A stretch of DNA of 64,000 nucleotides from Rubrivivax sp. (GCA_030653385.1 JAURZM010000016.1:1-64000), one strand, 5' to 3'. Positions 51,958-63,032 are shown, counted from the first letter of the stretch. The notes: generated by a model from the letters alone, not told the origin. Translations and numbers: made by a program.

Positions 51958-52986
51958 TCAGCCGGCCGCCAGGAGCCGCCGCACGGGCGCCGGCAACCCC
52001 AGGGCCAAGGCTTCGTCCAGCGTGCACCAGCGCCCGGTTGGCAGCACGGGCGGCTGAGGCGCTGCGCCGGCACCCCAGAGCCAGCGCAAGGGGTGCAGCG
52101 TCCAGTCGAAGTGGGTCAGCGCATGCTGCACCGTGGGCAGCCATTCGCCCTGGCCGGGCCAGGGGTCGGTCAGCGCCTCCAGCGCAGTGACCGACGGGTA
52201 GTCGGGCAAGGTCCACAAACCCGCCCACACGCCGGTTTCAGGCCGCCGCACCAGCCAGACCCGTTTGCGGTGCTCCAGCCACAGCAACGCGTTTTCTCGC
52301 TGGCTGCGCTTCAGGCGCCGCGTCTTGACCGGAAACCGCTGCGGCTCGCCGCTGGCCAGGGCTTTGCAGTCAGCCGCCAACGGGCAGCGTTCGCAGGCCG
52401 GCTTGCGGGTGCAGACCGTCGCGCCCAGGTCCATCAAGCCCTGGGTGTAGGCCTCGACGCCGGTGCGGGGCAGCAGGTCTTGCGCCTTTTGCCACAGGCG
52501 TTCCTGTTCGCGCCCCAGCGACAGATCGCCCTCGAAGCCCAGGGCACGCGACAGCACACGTTTGACGTTGCCATCGAGAATGGCCACCCGCTCGCCAAAG
52601 CAGAAAGCTGCGATGGCCGCAGCGGTGGACCTGCCGATGCCCGGCAGTTCCTGCAGCAGCTGGCTGCTGGCCGGAAACTGCCCGCCATGCTGCGCCACCA
52701 CCGCCTGCGCGCAGCGGTGCAGGTTGCGGGCACGGCTGTAGTAGCCCAGGCCACTCCACAGCGACAGCACGTCGTCCAGTGGCGCGGCGGCGAGGTCGGC
52801 CACGGTGGGAAAGCGCTGCAGAAAACGCGCGTAGTAGTCGAGCACGGTGCTCACCTGCGTCTGCTGCAGCATCACCTCGGACAACCACACGCGGTAGGGG
52901 TCGCGGGTGCCGTGCCAGGGCAGGTCGTGGCGGCCGTGCTGGCGCTGCCAGCGCACCACACGCGTGGCCAGGCTGGCCTGTGCCAT
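51958..52986 (-). CDS. mutY: A/G-specific adenine glycosylase MutY
   Basis: A 342-residue DNA glycosylase that removes adenine paired with 8-oxoguanine. The N-terminal half has DPYRVWLSEVMLQQTQV (with the catalytic Glu), the helix-hairpin-helix LPGIGRSTAAAI and the catalytic Asp in ILDGNVKRVL. The 4Fe-4S site is C-x6-C-x2-C-x5-C (CTRKPACERCPLAADC). The C-terminal ~110 residues are the NUDIX-like 8-oxoG recognition domain. It lies downstream of mutM, which acts on the same lesion, with a dynamin-like gene in between. Confidence 0.95.
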   Translation of the reverse strand: MAQASLATRVVRWQRQHGRHDLPWHGTRDPYRVWLSEVMLQQTQVSTVLDYYARFLQRFPTVADLAAAPLDDVLSLWSGLGYYSRARNLHRCAQAVVAQHGGQFPASSQLLQELPGIGRSTAAAIAAFCFGERVAILDGNVKRVLSRALGFEGDLSLGREQERLWQKAQDLLPRTGVEAYTQGLMDLGATVCTRKPACERCPLAADCKALASGEPQRFPVKTRRLKRSQRENALLWLEHRKRVWLVRRPETGVWAGLWTLPDYPSVTALEALTDPWPGQGEWLPTVQHALTHFDWTLHPLRWLWGAGAAPQPPVLPTGRWCTLDEALALGLPAPVRRLLAAG

Positions 52987-53026
52987 CAGCAGGCAGTGTG
53001 CTGGCGTATCGGACGCACGCCGGCGC

Positions 53027-55009
53027 TCAAGCCGCGTCCTGCTGCGCTGTTTCGGCCTGCAGCGAAATGCGCGGCACCGTGGGTTCCTGACCCAGGCGGC
53101 GAGCGCTGCTGATCGCTTCGTCGGCCACGGCGTTCAAGCGCGCCAGCATCTCGGCCACATGCTGGTCCTGCGACTCGACCTCGGCGATGCGCTGTTCCAG
53201 TTCACCCGCGGCCACTTGCACCCGCTGCAGCGCTTCGCGGCGGCGGGTGAAGCCGCGGCGGCGTTCACGCAGTTGCATGTCGACCTGGCCCTGCGCCGAC
53301 TTGCTCCAGAGCTCGATTTCGCCAGCGGCGTTTTCGAACACCACCCGCAGCTTGCTCAGCAACATGCGACGGAACTGCTCGGCAAAACCGGGTACGGCCA
53401 TGCGCAATGCCTGACCCAGGCCCAGGTAACGGCTGTAGTTGTGTTCGATGCGGTCCAGCTCGTCAAAAAACGGTGTCAGTACCGGCATCGGGTTCAGCGC
53501 AAAGGCAAAGCCGAACTCGGTGTTGAGCTGGCGGAAACTGCCTTCCAGCATCAGCCGCATTTCTTCGGACTGCGCACGGGCCTTGCCCAGCGAGGCCTTC
53601 ACGCGTGTCATCAGCGTGTCGAAAGCGCTGCGGCCGCCCAGGTTGAAAGGCCGCGAGCTCATGGCCGACTGCATGGCACCCAATTCGGCGCGCAGCGACT
53701 CGGCCGACAGCAGCGCCATCACCGACTTCAGGATGCGCGCCTGCACCGCCCGCAATGCACCCAGCTTGGCGGTGCAGCGTTCGAAGTCGGCCGTTTCGGC
53801 GTCCACCCGGCCCAGCATCATGCGGGTCTTGGCGCTGCTCTTGCCACGCAGGCCGCGCAGTTCGAGCAGCTGTTCGGACTGGCCACGGCGGCGGTCGCTG
53901 AGCCGGCGGGCGGCCGAGTGGCGCAGCTGTTCGACCACTGACACGGCGGACTGCACCAGCAGGTCCTGCCGGCGCGGCAGCAGTTGCGCCACCAGCGCAT
54001 CTTCCAGCGCGGGCAGGCGGCTCGCGGCCAGGCGCTTGGGGTCCAGGTCGACACGCGCGGCCAGGGCATCGCGCGCCGACAGCGGAAAAACCCGGCCCAG
54101 TGGCACACCCAGGGTCTCGGCGGTGTTCAGGCACTGCTGCTCGATCTGCGCGCGCACCTCGGCCGGTGGCACCAGCGGGTCCATCAGCGCGTCGATCTTG
54201 TTGAGCACCACAAACCGTTCCAAGGTGGCCTGGCCCAGGTGGTCGCGCCAGATGCTCATGTCGGAACGTGTGACGCCGGTGTCTGCACCCAGCACAAAGA
54301 CCACGGCATGCGCAGAAGGCAGCAACCCCAGCGTCAGTTCGGGCTCGGCGCCGATGGCATTCAGGCCCGGTGTGTCGATGACCACCAGCCCACGCTTGAG
54401 CAGCGGGTGCGGGTAGTTGATGATGGCGTGGCGCCAGGCCGGCACTTCGACATTGCCTGCGTCGTCGATGGGCGGGTTGTCTTCGGGGTGTTCGTCGTCC
54501 CAGAAACCCAGCGCCAGTGCACGTTCCTTGGGCACCCGCTGCGTGCGCGTGACGGCGCTCAGCGCCTGCACCAGCGACTGCGCGTTTTTCGGGTCCAGCG
54601 GCACGTGGTGCCAGGGTTCGTCGCGCGGGCGCAGTTCGGCCAGCGACAGGCCACGCAGCCGGGTTTCAACCGGCAACAGCGACAGGCGGGAAGGCGCGTC
54701 GATCTCATACCGCAGTTCGACCGGACACATGGTGGTGCGGCCCGGTGTGGCGGGCAGCACACGCCGGCCGGCGTCGGCAAAGAAGATGGCGTTGATCAGT
54801 TCGGACTTGCCGCGCGAAAACTCGGCCACAAAAGCCAGCACCAGCTTTTCCGACGACAGGCGCTCGCGCAGACCGCCCAGCAGGGCGAAGTCGGCGCTGT
54901 CCAGAACGTCCTGTTCGGCCAGGGCCTTGCCCAACAGGGCCACGTGGCGGTCGAGTTCGGCGCGCCAGGTGGCCAAGGCGTCCAGGCTGTCGGCGATGGA
55001 ACTGTGCAT
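53027..55009 (-). CDS. Dynamin-family GTPase
   Basis: A 660-residue protein. The GTPase domain is in the first ~330 residues: P-loop AEFSRGKSELIN near residue 50-60, RTTMCPVEL (switch Thr), VVIDTPGLNAIGAE (G3) and VVLNKIDAL (G4). The remaining ~330 residues are helical with long coiled coils (LRERRRGFTRRREAL; AAGELEQRIAEVESQDQHVAE) and no strong membrane anchor, as in bacterial dynamin-like proteins that remodel or protect membranes. The ATG at 55009 begins the conserved part; the open frame to 55606 is a shadow of mutM. The gene lies 106 nt after mutM and 40 nt before mutY. Confidence 0.87.
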   Translation of the reverse strand: MHSSIADSLDALATWRAELDRHVALLGKALAEQDVLDSADFALLGGLRERLSSEKLVLAFVAEFSRGKSELINAIFFADAGRRVLPATPGRTTMCPVELRYEIDAPSRLSLLPVETRLRGLSLAELRPRDEPWHHVPLDPKNAQSLVQALSAVTRTQRVPKERALALGFWDDEHPEDNPPIDDAGNVEVPAWRHAIINYPHPLLKRGLVVIDTPGLNAIGAEPELTLGLLPSAHAVVFVLGADTGVTRSDMSIWRDHLGQATLERFVVLNKIDALMDPLVPPAEVRAQIEQQCLNTAETLGVPLGRVFPLSARDALAARVDLDPKRLAASRLPALEDALVAQLLPRRQDLLVQSAVSVVEQLRHSAARRLSDRRRGQSEQLLELRGLRGKSSAKTRMMLGRVDAETADFERCTAKLGALRAVQARILKSVMALLSAESLRAELGAMQSAMSSRPFNLGGRSAFDTLMTRVKASLGKARAQSEEMRLMLEGSFRQLNTEFGFAFALNPMPVLTPFFDELDRIEHNYSRYLGLGQALRMAVPGFAEQFRRMLLSKLRVVFENAAGEIELWSKSAQGQVDMQLRERRRGFTRRREALQRVQVAAGELEQRIAEVESQDQHVAEMLARLNAVADEAISSARRLGQEPTVPRISLQAETAQQDAA

Positions 55010-55115
55010 AAAGGGGTGGGCGGCAAACGCGCAGGCTCGGCAAGGAAACCGCAAAGACCATGCTAGCGCAGCACCCGCGCACTGCGGCAGGCGGAATTCA
55101 CGGGCAAAGCCGGCG

Positions 55116-55946
55116 TTACCTGCGCTGACAGACCGCGCAGAAGTAGGTCGACCGCTGCGCCTGCACCACGCGCCGCACGGGGGCGCCACACTGCAGGCAG
55201 GGCTGGCCGGCACGGCCGTAGACACCGGCCTGCGCCTGGTAGGCGCCGCTGGCGCCGTGCACGTCGGTGAAGTCGCGCAGCGTCGAGCCGCCCAGGTCCA
55301 GCGCCCGACCCAGCGTGGCCCGCACCGCGGCCAGCAGGCGGTGGGCACGCGGCCGGCTGATGCGGTCGGCGCGCAGCGCCGGGTGGATGCCGGCCTGGAA
55401 CAGCGCCTCGCAGGCGTAGATGTTGCCGGCACCGACCACCACGTCGCCAGCCAGCAGCACGGCCTTGATCGGCGCGCGGCGCGTTTGCAGCGCGGCGTGG
55501 AAGAGGCTGGGTGTGAAGGCCGCGTCGAAAGGCTCTGCGCCCAGGCGGGCCAGCAGCTTGGCCGCCGGCAGGTCGTCCAGTGAAGGTGACCACAGCACGG
55601 CGCCAAAGCGGCGCGGGTCGTTCAGCCGCAGCGTGCCGCGGTCGGTGACGAGATCGAAGTGGTCGTGCGGCCCGGCCGGTGGCGGTTCAGCCAACAGGGC
55701 CAGCGAGCCCGACATGCCCAGGTGCAGCAAAAGACCGCCGCCGTCGGTTCCGGTCTGCAGCAGCGGCAGCCAGATGTACTTGCCACGCCGTTGTGCCAGA
55801 CCGACCGTGGCGTCGACCAGGTCATGCACCGGCAGGCCCAGCGGCCAGCGCAGCGGTTTGCCCAGGCGGGCAGCGGTGACTCGGGCCCCCATCAAAGGGG
55901 CGGCAATACCCCTTCGGGTGACTTCAACCTCGGGGAGTTCGGGCAT
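55116..55946 (-). CDS. mutM: Formamidopyrimidine-DNA glycosylase (MutM/Fpg)
   Basis: A 276-residue bifunctional glycosylase/AP lyase that removes 8-oxoguanine. Mature Pro2-Glu3 ([13 protein letters not shown]) is the catalytic start, LHLGMSGSL and [11 protein letters not shown] are the core motifs, and the H2TH region has [12 protein letters not shown]. The C-terminal zinc finger has C-x2-C and C-x2-C (CLQCGAP...YFCAVCQRR). It is complete and divergent from the TPR gene with a 53-nt shared upstream region. It works with MutY in the GO repair system. Confidence 0.96.
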   Translation of the reverse strand: MPELPEVEVTRRGIAAPLMGARVTAARLGKPLRWPLGLPVHDLVDATVGLAQRRGKYIWLPLLQTGTDGGGLLLHLGMSGSLALLAEPPPAGPHDHFDLVTDRGTLRLNDPRRFGAVLWSPSLDDLPAAKLLARLGAEPFDAAFTPSLFHAALQTRRAPIKAVLLAGDVVVGAGNIYACEALFQAGIHPALRADRISRPRAHRLLAAVRATLGRALDLGGSTLRDFTDVHGASGAYQAQAGVYGRAGQPCLQCGAPVRRVVQAQRSTYFCAVCQRR

Positions 55947-55999
55947 AAAACCATTATGTGAGAATGATCTGAAGTCCTTCTGGGACCCTGGGAGTCTTC

Positions 56000-57853
56000 A
56001 TGTCTGACCGCCGCCACCGGCGTCTTGAACGGACCACCTGGTGGGCCGTGTTGTTGATGGCCCCGTTGCTGGGACTGGGCCCGCCGGCGCATGCCCAACC
56101 GAGGTCGCCCCAAGCGCCAGGCACTGGGGCGCAAGCTGCCGATGCAGCACCTGCAGCGCCTGCCCTTCCGTCCAATTCCGCCATGGACGACCGGCTTTTC
56201 TACCAGTTGCTGATTGGCGAATTGGCCCTGACCCAGGGCGACGCCGGCACCGCCTACGACTGGTTGCTGGATGCTGCCCGCCGCACCCGCGACGAAGGCC
56301 TGTTCCGGCGCACCGTGGACATCGCGCTGCAGTCGCGCGCTGGTGAACAGGCCCTGGCCGCTTCACGCGCCTGGCGCCTGGCGCGGCCCGAATCGCTGGA
56401 CGCGCTGCGCTTGCAGATGCAGATCCTGCTGGCCCTGAACCGCGCCGACCAGATCGCCGAGCCGCTGCGGTCCTTGCTGGAACAGTCACCGGCAGCCGAA
56501 CGTGCCGGCCTGGTGTCGGCGCTGCCCCGCTTCCTGCAACGTGCCAACGACCCGCGCCTGGTGGCCAGTGTCATGGAGGACGTGCTCAAGCCCTATCGCG
56601 ACCAGGCCGACACCCGCATCCCCACCCGCATTGCCCTGGGCCGCGCCTGGCTGGAAGCCAAGGAAGCCGACCGTGCGCTGGCCTTGGCACTAGAAGCCCA
56701 CGCGCTGGAGCCCGGCACCATCGGCCCCGCCTTGCTGGCCCTGGAACTGATGCGCGAGCGGCCGCAGGCCGAAGGCCCCGTGCTGGCGTATCTGCAGCAG
56801 CCCGGCGCTGAAAACGCACTGCGCCTGGCCTATGTGCGCCAGCTGATGGGCAGCCAGCGTTACGCCGACGCGGTGACACAACTGCAGACCGCCACGCAGG
56901 CGCAGCCGACGGTCGCGGCACCCTATCTCACGCTGGGCGCCTTGCAGCTGGAACTGAAACACCGCCCCGAAGGCGAAGCGGCGCTGCAGCGCTACATCGA
57001 GCTGACACAAAGCGCGCCCCCTGCCGCTGCTGGGCAAGCCCTGCCCGGGCTCGCGGGTGAAGATGACGCAACCGAGCGCCCCGACCAGGGCCTGGTGCAG
57101 GCCTGGCTGATGCTGGCCCAGTCGGCAGAACAGCGCGGCGACTTCAAGGGCGCCGAGGCCTGGCTGGCCAAGATCGAAGACCCCAAACGCGCGCTCGAAG
57201 TGCAGTCGCGCCGCGCCTCGATGCTGGCACGCCAGGGCCGCATCACGCAGGCCCGCGAACTGATCCGCCAGCTGCCCGAGCGCCAGCCCGAAGACGCACG
57301 CGCCAAGGTCATGGCCGAAGCGGCGGTGCTGCGTGAAGGCAAGCGCTGGAAAGACGCCTACGAAGTGCTGGCCGGTGGCGCCCAGCGTTTTGGTGACGAT
57401 GCCGACATGCTGTACGAACAGGCCATGGTGGCCGAGAAGATGGACCGGCTCGAGGACATGGAACGCCTGCTGCGGCGGGTCATCGACATCAAGCCCGACA
57501 ACGCCCATGCGCACAACGCCCTGGGTTATTCACTCGCCGACCGCAAGCTGCGCCTGCCCGAGGCCCGTGCGCTGGTGCAGCGTGCGCTGGAACTGTCGCC
57601 CGGTGACCCGTTCATCACCGACAGCCTGGGTTGGATCGAATACCGCATGGGCAACTTCGAAGAAGCGGTGCGGCTGCTGCGCCAGGCCTACTCGGCGCGG
57701 CCCGATACCGAAATCGGCGCCCACCTGGGTGAGGTGCTCTGGACGCTGGGGCGCCACGAAGAGGCCCGCCGCGTGTGGCGCGAAAGCCAGGGCCGCGACG
57801 CTGGCAACGACGTGCTGCGCGAGACCTTGGCGCGTTTGCGCGTGGACCTGTGA
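56000..57853 (+). CDS. Secreted tetratricopeptide-repeat protein
   Basis: A 617-residue protein with an N-terminal signal peptide (WWAVLLMAPLLGLGPPAHAQ). It then has about a dozen helical repeats. The first pattern is LLIGELALTQGDAGTAYDWL; classical TPRs near the end read NALGYSLADRKLRLPEARAL and SLGWIEYRMGNFEEAVRLL. Proteins of this type lie directly upstream of lolB in many betaproteobacteria, so a role in the envelope, perhaps with lipoprotein or outer-membrane assembly, is plausible but unproved. GGGAG lies 6 nt before the ATG. Its stop overlaps the lolB GTG as GTGA. Confidence 0.87.
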   Translation: MSDRRHRRLERTTWWAVLLMAPLLGLGPPAHAQPRSPQAPGTGAQAADAAPAAPALPSNSAMDDRLFYQLLIGELALTQGDAGTAYDWLLDAARRTRDEGLFRRTVDIALQSRAGEQALAASRAWRLARPESLDALRLQMQILLALNRADQIAEPLRSLLEQSPAAERAGLVSALPRFLQRANDPRLVASVMEDVLKPYRDQADTRIPTRIALGRAWLEAKEADRALALALEAHALEPGTIGPALLALELMRERPQAEGPVLAYLQQPGAENALRLAYVRQLMGSQRYADAVTQLQTATQAQPTVAAPYLTLGALQLELKHRPEGEAALQRYIELTQSAPPAAAGQALPGLAGEDDATERPDQGLVQAWLMLAQSAEQRGDFKGAEAWLAKIEDPKRALEVQSRRASMLARQGRITQARELIRQLPERQPEDARAKVMAEAAVLREGKRWKDAYEVLAGGAQRFGDDADMLYEQAMVAEKMDRLEDMERLLRRVIDIKPDNAHAHNALGYSLADRKLRLPEARALVQRALELSPGDPFITDSLGWIEYRMGNFEEAVRLLRQAYSARPDTEIGAHLGEVLWTLGRHEEARRVWRESQGRDAGNDVLRETLARLRVDL

Positions 57854-58371
57854 TCCGTGTCTGGCTGGCTGCCGCCTTGGCCGCACTGCTGGCGGCATGC
57901 GCCACGCCACCGCCGGCCACCGGCGAACTGCCCTGGACAGCCGGTCGCCTGAGCCTGAGGGTCGAAGCCACGCCGCAGCGCGCACAGCAGAGCCTGGGCG
58001 TGGCTTTCGAGGTGCGCGGCACTGGCGAACAAGGTGAGCTGCGTCTGACGTCTCCGCTGGGCACCCAGGTGGCGGCCGCGCGCTGGGCGCCCGGGCTGGC
58101 CGTTTTGCGCACGAGCGAAGGCGAACGCGCCTTCACGACCCTTGACGAACTCTCGCGCGAAGCCCTGGGCGAGGCCCTGCCACTGGCTGCATTGCCCGAC
58201 TGGCTGAACGGCCGCCCCTGGACAGCAGCGGCCCACACCCCACGCAGCGACGGCTTCGAGCAACTGGGCTGGCATGTGCAGACCGACCGCCTGGCACAAG
58301 GTTGGGTCAGCGCCAGCCGCGCCGCGGCGCCGGCCATCGAACTGCGGGCCCGGCTCGACCGCGCCGACTGA
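57850..58371 (+). CDS. lolB: Outer-membrane lipoprotein insertion protein LolB
   Basis: A 173-residue lipoprotein that accepts lipoproteins from LolA and places them in the outer membrane. The signal peptide ends in the lipobox LAAC (Cys near residue 17). The mature part has the LolB features WTAGRLSLRVEA, then SPLGTQVAAARW and LPLAALPDWLNGRPW. It is somewhat short, as usual in this group. The GTG start at 57850 overlaps the TPR gene; a longer frame from 57775 would destroy the signal peptide. IspE follows after 2 nt. Confidence 0.9.
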   Translation: MIRVWLAAALAALLAACATPPPATGELPWTAGRLSLRVEATPQRAQQSLGVAFEVRGTGEQGELRLTSPLGTQVAAARWAPGLAVLRTSEGERAFTTLDELSREALGEALPLAALPDWLNGRPWTAAAHTPRSDGFEQLGWHVQTDRLAQGWVSASRAAAPAIELRARLDRAD

Positions 58372-58373
58372 CG

Positions 58374-59279
58374 ATGGCCCTGCGCGCCTTGCACGACCTG
58401 CCGGCCCCGGCCAAGCTGAACCGCTTCCTGCACGTGGTGGGCCGGCGCGATGACGGCTACCACCTGCTGCAGTCGGTGTTTGTGCTGATCGACTGGGCCG
58501 ACCGTCTGCACTTTGAACGGCGCGAAGACGGCCGGCTGGCGCGCCACGACCTGTCGGCCGCATTGCCTGCCGACGACCTGTGCCTGCGCGCCGCCCGGGC
58601 ACTGCAAGCCGCCAGCGGCTGCACCCTGGGCGCCGACATCCACATCGACAAGCAGGTGCCCTGGGGTGCCGGCATGGGCGGCGGCAGTTCCGACGCGGCC
58701 ACCACCTTGCTGGCGCTGAACCGACTGTGGGGCCTGGGCTGGACGCGCACGAGCCTGTGTGAACTGGGGCTGGAGCTGGGCGCCGACGTGCCCTTCTTCG
58801 TGGCCGGACGCAGCGCCTTCGTGCAGGGCATTGGCGAACAACTCACGCCGATGCGTGTGCCGGCTGCGCAATATGCCGTGGTGAAACCGCCGCAAGGCAT
58901 CGCCACACGCGACATATTCGAGCATCCGCTGCTGGCCCGCGACACCGGAACTGTTATAGTCACGGGCTCTTTCGATGTCACAGGATTTACCGGTTGGCCC
59001 GCGGAATGGGCGGCAGAGTTCGGCCAGAACGACCTGCAACCCGCCGCCGAAGACCGGTGCCCTGAAGTGGCACAAGCCGCAAGCTGGCTGAAGACCCGTT
59101 ACGGCAACAGCCGCATGACGGGCTCGGGCAGCGCGGTTTTTGCAACAGTCACTGAAAGCAGCGGTTCAGCCGGTTCACCCTTGGCGACATTTCCAGTGGA
59201 AGCACTTCCGCCGGGCTGGGTGGGCAGGATGTGCCGCGGTCTGGATGAGCACCCCCTGCGGGGTTGGGCATCCGACTGA
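58374..59279 (+). CDS. ispE: 4-diphosphocytidyl-2-C-methyl-D-erythritol kinase
   Basis: A 301-residue GHMP kinase of the MEP isoprenoid pathway. The N-terminal PAPAKLNRFLHVVGRRDDGYH contains the catalytic Lys/Asp region split as PAKLN and GRRDDGYH. The ATP-binding glycine loop is GAGMGGGSSDAA, and the C-terminal motif is MTGSGSAVFA. The enzyme phosphorylates CDP-ME in the cytoplasm. The order lolB-ispE-tRNA-Gln-prs is common in betaproteobacteria. Confidence 0.96.
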   Translation: MALRALHDLPAPAKLNRFLHVVGRRDDGYHLLQSVFVLIDWADRLHFERREDGRLARHDLSAALPADDLCLRAARALQAASGCTLGADIHIDKQVPWGAGMGGGSSDAATTLLALNRLWGLGWTRTSLCELGLELGADVPFFVAGRSAFVQGIGEQLTPMRVPAAQYAVVKPPQGIATRDIFEHPLLARDTGTVIVTGSFDVTGFTGWPAEWAAEFGQNDLQPAAEDRCPEVAQAASWLKTRYGNSRMTGSGSAVFATVTESSGSAGSPLATFPVEALPPGWVGRMCRGLDEHPLRGWASD

Positions 59280-59319
59280 AAATCAGTTGTGGGTGGCGGT
59301 GATGAACCGCAACCTGTGT

Positions 59320-59396
59320 AGGGGAGTCGCCAAGTTGGTCAAGGCATCGGATTTTGATTCCGACATGCGAGGGTTCGAGTCCTTCCTCCCCTGCCA
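59320..59396 (+). tRNA. tRNA-Gln (UUG anticodon)
   Basis: A 77-nt gene with encoded CCA at 59394-59396. The acceptor AGGGGAG pairs perfectly with CTCCCCT, the T-loop TTCGAGT is canonical, and the anticodon loop TTTTGAT carries TTG at 59354-59356. It lies 40 nt after ispE and 69 nt before prs and is likely cut from their transcript or has its own promoter. Confidence 0.94.
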
Positions 59397-59465
59397 AATT
59401 CTTCTGGTCCGTCTGCTGTCCCAGCCCACCTGCCCCGCCCAGCGGCGCCCTGCGGAGTAAACACC

Positions 59466-60428
59466 GTGCTGTTCAACACCGTGCTGTTCACCGGCAACGC
59501 CAACCCGGTGCTGGCACAGGAGATCGCCAGCCACCTGGGGGTCGAACTGGGGCAGGCCGACGTGGGCCGTTTTTCCGACGGCGAAGTCACGGTCGAGATT
59601 CACCAGAACGTGCGCGCCCGCGACGTCTTCGTGGTGCAGCCCACCTGCGCGCCCACCAACGAATACCTGATGGAACTGGCGTTCATGGTGGATGCACTCA
59701 AGCGCGCCAGCGCCCGCCGCATCACTGCCGTCATCCCCTACTTCGGCTACGCCCGCCAGGACCGCCGGCCGCGCAGCATGCGTGTGCCCATCAGCGCCAA
59801 GGTGGTGGCCAATATGCTGGAAACCGTGGGCGTCGAACGGCTGCTCACGATGGACCTGCACGCCGACCAGATCCAGGGGTTTTTCGACATCCCGGTGGAC
59901 AACATCTATGCCAGCCCGGTGTTGCTGTCCGACCTGAAGAGCAAGAACTACCCCAACCTGGTGGTCATCTCGCCCGACGTGGGTGGTGTGGTGCGCGCCC
60001 GTGCGCTGGCCAAGCAACTGGGCTGCGACCTGGCCATCATCGACAAGCGCCGGCCCACGGCCAATGTGTCGGAAGTGATGCACGTCATCGGCGAAATCGA
60101 AGGCCGCAACTGCGTGATCATGGACGACATGATCGACACCGCCGGCACGCTGGTGAAAGCGGCCGAGGTGCTGAAGGAACGTGGCGCCAAAAGCGTCTAC
60201 GCCTACTGCACGCACCCCGTGTTTTCGGGCCCGGCGGTCGATCGCATCAAGAATTCGCAGATCGACGAAGTGATCATCACCAACACCATTCCACTGTCCG
60301 ACGCCGCCAAGGCCTGCGGCAAGATCCGGCAGCTGTCGGTGGCCTTTTTGTTCGCCGAGACCATCCGCCGCATCAGCGACGGTGAATCGGTGACGTCCCT
60401 GTTCGCGGAGCAGAACAACAACTTCTGA
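59466..60428 (+). CDS. prs: Ribose-phosphate pyrophosphokinase
   Basis: A 320-residue enzyme that makes PRPP from ribose-5-phosphate and [18 protein letters not shown] is the ribose-phosphate loop region, [12 protein letters not shown] is the flexible loop, [11 protein letters not shown] contains the metal-binding His, and [12 protein letters not shown] is the PRPP-binding motif. Length is exactly that of class I Prs. It starts with GTG, with GGAG 8 nt before. It supplies PRPP to nucleotide, His and NAD synthesis. Confidence 0.97.
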   Translation: MLFNTVLFTGNANPVLAQEIASHLGVELGQADVGRFSDGEVTVEIHQNVRARDVFVVQPTCAPTNEYLMELAFMVDALKRASARRITAVIPYFGYARQDRRPRSMRVPISAKVVANMLETVGVERLLTMDLHADQIQGFFDIPVDNIYASPVLLSDLKSKNYPNLVVISPDVGGVVRARALAKQLGCDLAIIDKRRPTANVSEVMHVIGEIEGRNCVIMDDMIDTAGTLVKAAEVLKERGAKSVYAYCTHPVFSGPAVDRIKNSQIDEVIITNTIPLSDAAKACGKIRQLSVAFLFAETIRRISDGESVTSLFAEQNNNF

Positions 60429-60440
60429 TCCGCTTGCACC

Positions 60441-60466
60441 GGGGCCGCGCGTCGCGTGGCCTCTTT
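60441..60466 (+). terminator. Terminator/attenuator hairpin between prs and rplY
   Basis: A GC-rich imperfect stem (GGCC-GCG with CGC-GTGGCC, 60443-60461) followed by TCTTT, 12 nt after the prs stop. The T-run is short, so part of the transcripts may continue into rplY. Confidence 0.5.
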
Positions 60467-60513
60467 ACCCCAGGCAGCCTGGTCGCGGGCGCCTCATCCT
60501 TATCGGAGTCAAC

Positions 60514-61158
60514 ATGAAATTCACAGCCTACGAGCGTACGCTGCAGGGGACCGGAGCGAGCCGCCGCCTGCGCAACGCCGCCAAGGTGCCGGGCATCGTT
60601 TACGGTGCCGGCGCACCCGCCATGATCGAACTCGATCACAACGCCCTGTTCTTCGCGCTGAAGAGAGAAGCCTTCCACTCGTCGATCCTCGAGATGGACC
60701 TGGGCGGCAGCGTGCAGAAGGTGCTGCTGCGCGACTTCCAGATGCACGCCTACAAGCCGATGGTGCTGCACATCGACTTCCAGCGGGTCGACGAAACCAC
60801 CAAGGTGCGCAAGAAGGTGCCGTTGCACTTCACGGGTGAAGAAACGTCGCCGGCAGTGAAGACCGACAAGTGCCTGGTCAGCCATGTGCGCCTGGACCTG
60901 GAAATCGAGTGCCTGGCTTCGCAACTGCCCGAGTTCGTGACCATCGACCTGAGCGGCCTGAGCAAGAACCAGAGCCTGCACGCCAGCGACCTGAAGCTGC
61001 CCGACGGCATCAAGTACGTCAAACACGGCACCCAGAACCCGGTGATCGTGGCGGTGACCGTGCCCAAGGAAGAAGTCGAAGAAGTTGTCGCGCCGGTGGT
61101 GGCTGCCAAGGGCAAGGAACCCAAGGCCAAGAAGAGCGAAAAGCAGAACGCCAAGTAA
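60514..61158 (+). CDS. rplY: 50S ribosomal protein L25/general stress protein Ctc
   Basis: A 214-residue 5S-rRNA-binding protein of the long (Ctc) form. The N-terminal L25 domain (~1-95) has [20 protein letters not shown] and the 5S-binding HIDFQRVD. The C-terminal TL5/Ctc beta domain (~100-190) has [15 protein letters not shown] and [18 protein letters not shown] lysine-rich tail ends the chain. GGAG lies 7 nt before the ATG. A strong terminator follows. Confidence 0.96.
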   Translation: MKFTAYERTLQGTGASRRLRNAAKVPGIVYGAGAPAMIELDHNALFFALKREAFHSSILEMDLGGSVQKVLLRDFQMHAYKPMVLHIDFQRVDETTKVRKKVPLHFTGEETSPAVKTDKCLVSHVRLDLEIECLASQLPEFVTIDLSGLSKNQSLHASDLKLPDGIKYVKHGTQNPVIVAVTVPKEEVEEVVAPVVAAKGKEPKAKKSEKQNAK

Positions 61159-61213
61159 GCTCGGCACCCCCGAAAGGGCGGGTGGTCCGGCATGGGCCGC
61201 CCCCCCATCGACA

Positions 61214-61237
61214 GGCCCCACTCCGGTGGGGCTTTTT
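61214..61237 (+). terminator. Rho-independent terminator after rplY
   Basis: A perfect 7-bp stem GCCCCAC/GTGGGGC (61215-61221, 61226-61232) with loop TCCG, followed directly by TTTTT. It is the clearest intrinsic terminator in the window and separates rplY from pth. Confidence 0.85.
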
Positions 61238-61267
61238 CGTGGTCGCGCCTTCCATAATCCCAGACAT

Positions 61268-61309
61268 GAAGCCCCCAAGCTCATTTCGTTCGCTGCCCCC
61301 AGAGGGGGC
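61268..61309. repeat. Intergenic G/C-hairpin repeat, copy 2
   Basis: Related to the element at 7713-7762 in the opposite orientation: GCCCCC-AAGC at one end, a GTTCGCT middle and CCCCC-AGA-GGGGG at the other. It lies between the rplY terminator and pth. Confidence 0.45.
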
Positions 61310-61344
61310 GCCAACGCCCTTCGGGCGGCCGTGCGGGCGTTGAC

Positions 61345-61949
61345 ATGATTCGACTGTTTGTCGGCCTGGGCAACCCCGGCACTGAATACGAAGCCACGCG
61401 GCACAACGCCGGCTTCTGGTGGATCGACATGCTGGCGTCCCAGTGGAGCACCCGCCTGGTGCCCGAGCGCAGCTACCAAGCCTTGGCCACCCGTGTCAGC
61501 CGCAGCGTCGGGCCGGTGTGGCTGTTGCAGCCGATGACCTTCATGAACCGATCGGGCGTGTCGGTGGCCACGCTGGCGCGTTTTTTCAAGATCGAGCCGG
61601 CGCAGATCCTGGTCGTGCACGACGAACTCGACCTGCAACCCGGCCAGGCCAAGCTGAAGTTCGGCGGCAGTGCCGCCGGCCACAACGGCCTGAAAGACAT
61701 CCACGCCATGTTGGGCACGCAGGACTTCTGGCGCCTGCGGCTGGGCATCGGCCACCCGGGCGTGAAGGCCGAGGTGGTGAACTACGTGCTGAAAAAACCC
61801 TCGGCCGAACACCGCGAGGCCATCGACAAGGTCAGCGAGCAGTCGCTGAAAGCCGTCGACCTGATGCTGGCCGGCGAGATGCACAAGGCGCTGGCGCTGG
61901 TTCACGCTCAGCCGCCGCGGCCCAAACCCCCACGCCCGGGAGACCTGTG

Positions 61950-61950
<1 letters not shown>
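61345..61950 (+). CDS. pth: Peptidyl-tRNA hydrolase
   Basis: A 201-residue enzyme that frees tRNA from stalled peptidyl-t[24 protein letters not shown] holds the catalytic His20, FMNRSGVSV the Asn region, and [19 protein letters not shown] the Asp pair; GHNGLKDI follows. It is complete. It is downstream of rplY, as in many proteobacteria. The stop overlaps the next ATG by one base. Confidence 0.97.

Positions 61951-63032
<1,082 letters not shown>

Noticed and set aside
53027..55606. 859-residue reading of the dynamin-like gene
   Set aside because: Residues before the ATG at 55009 are a shadow of mutM on the same strand in another frame.
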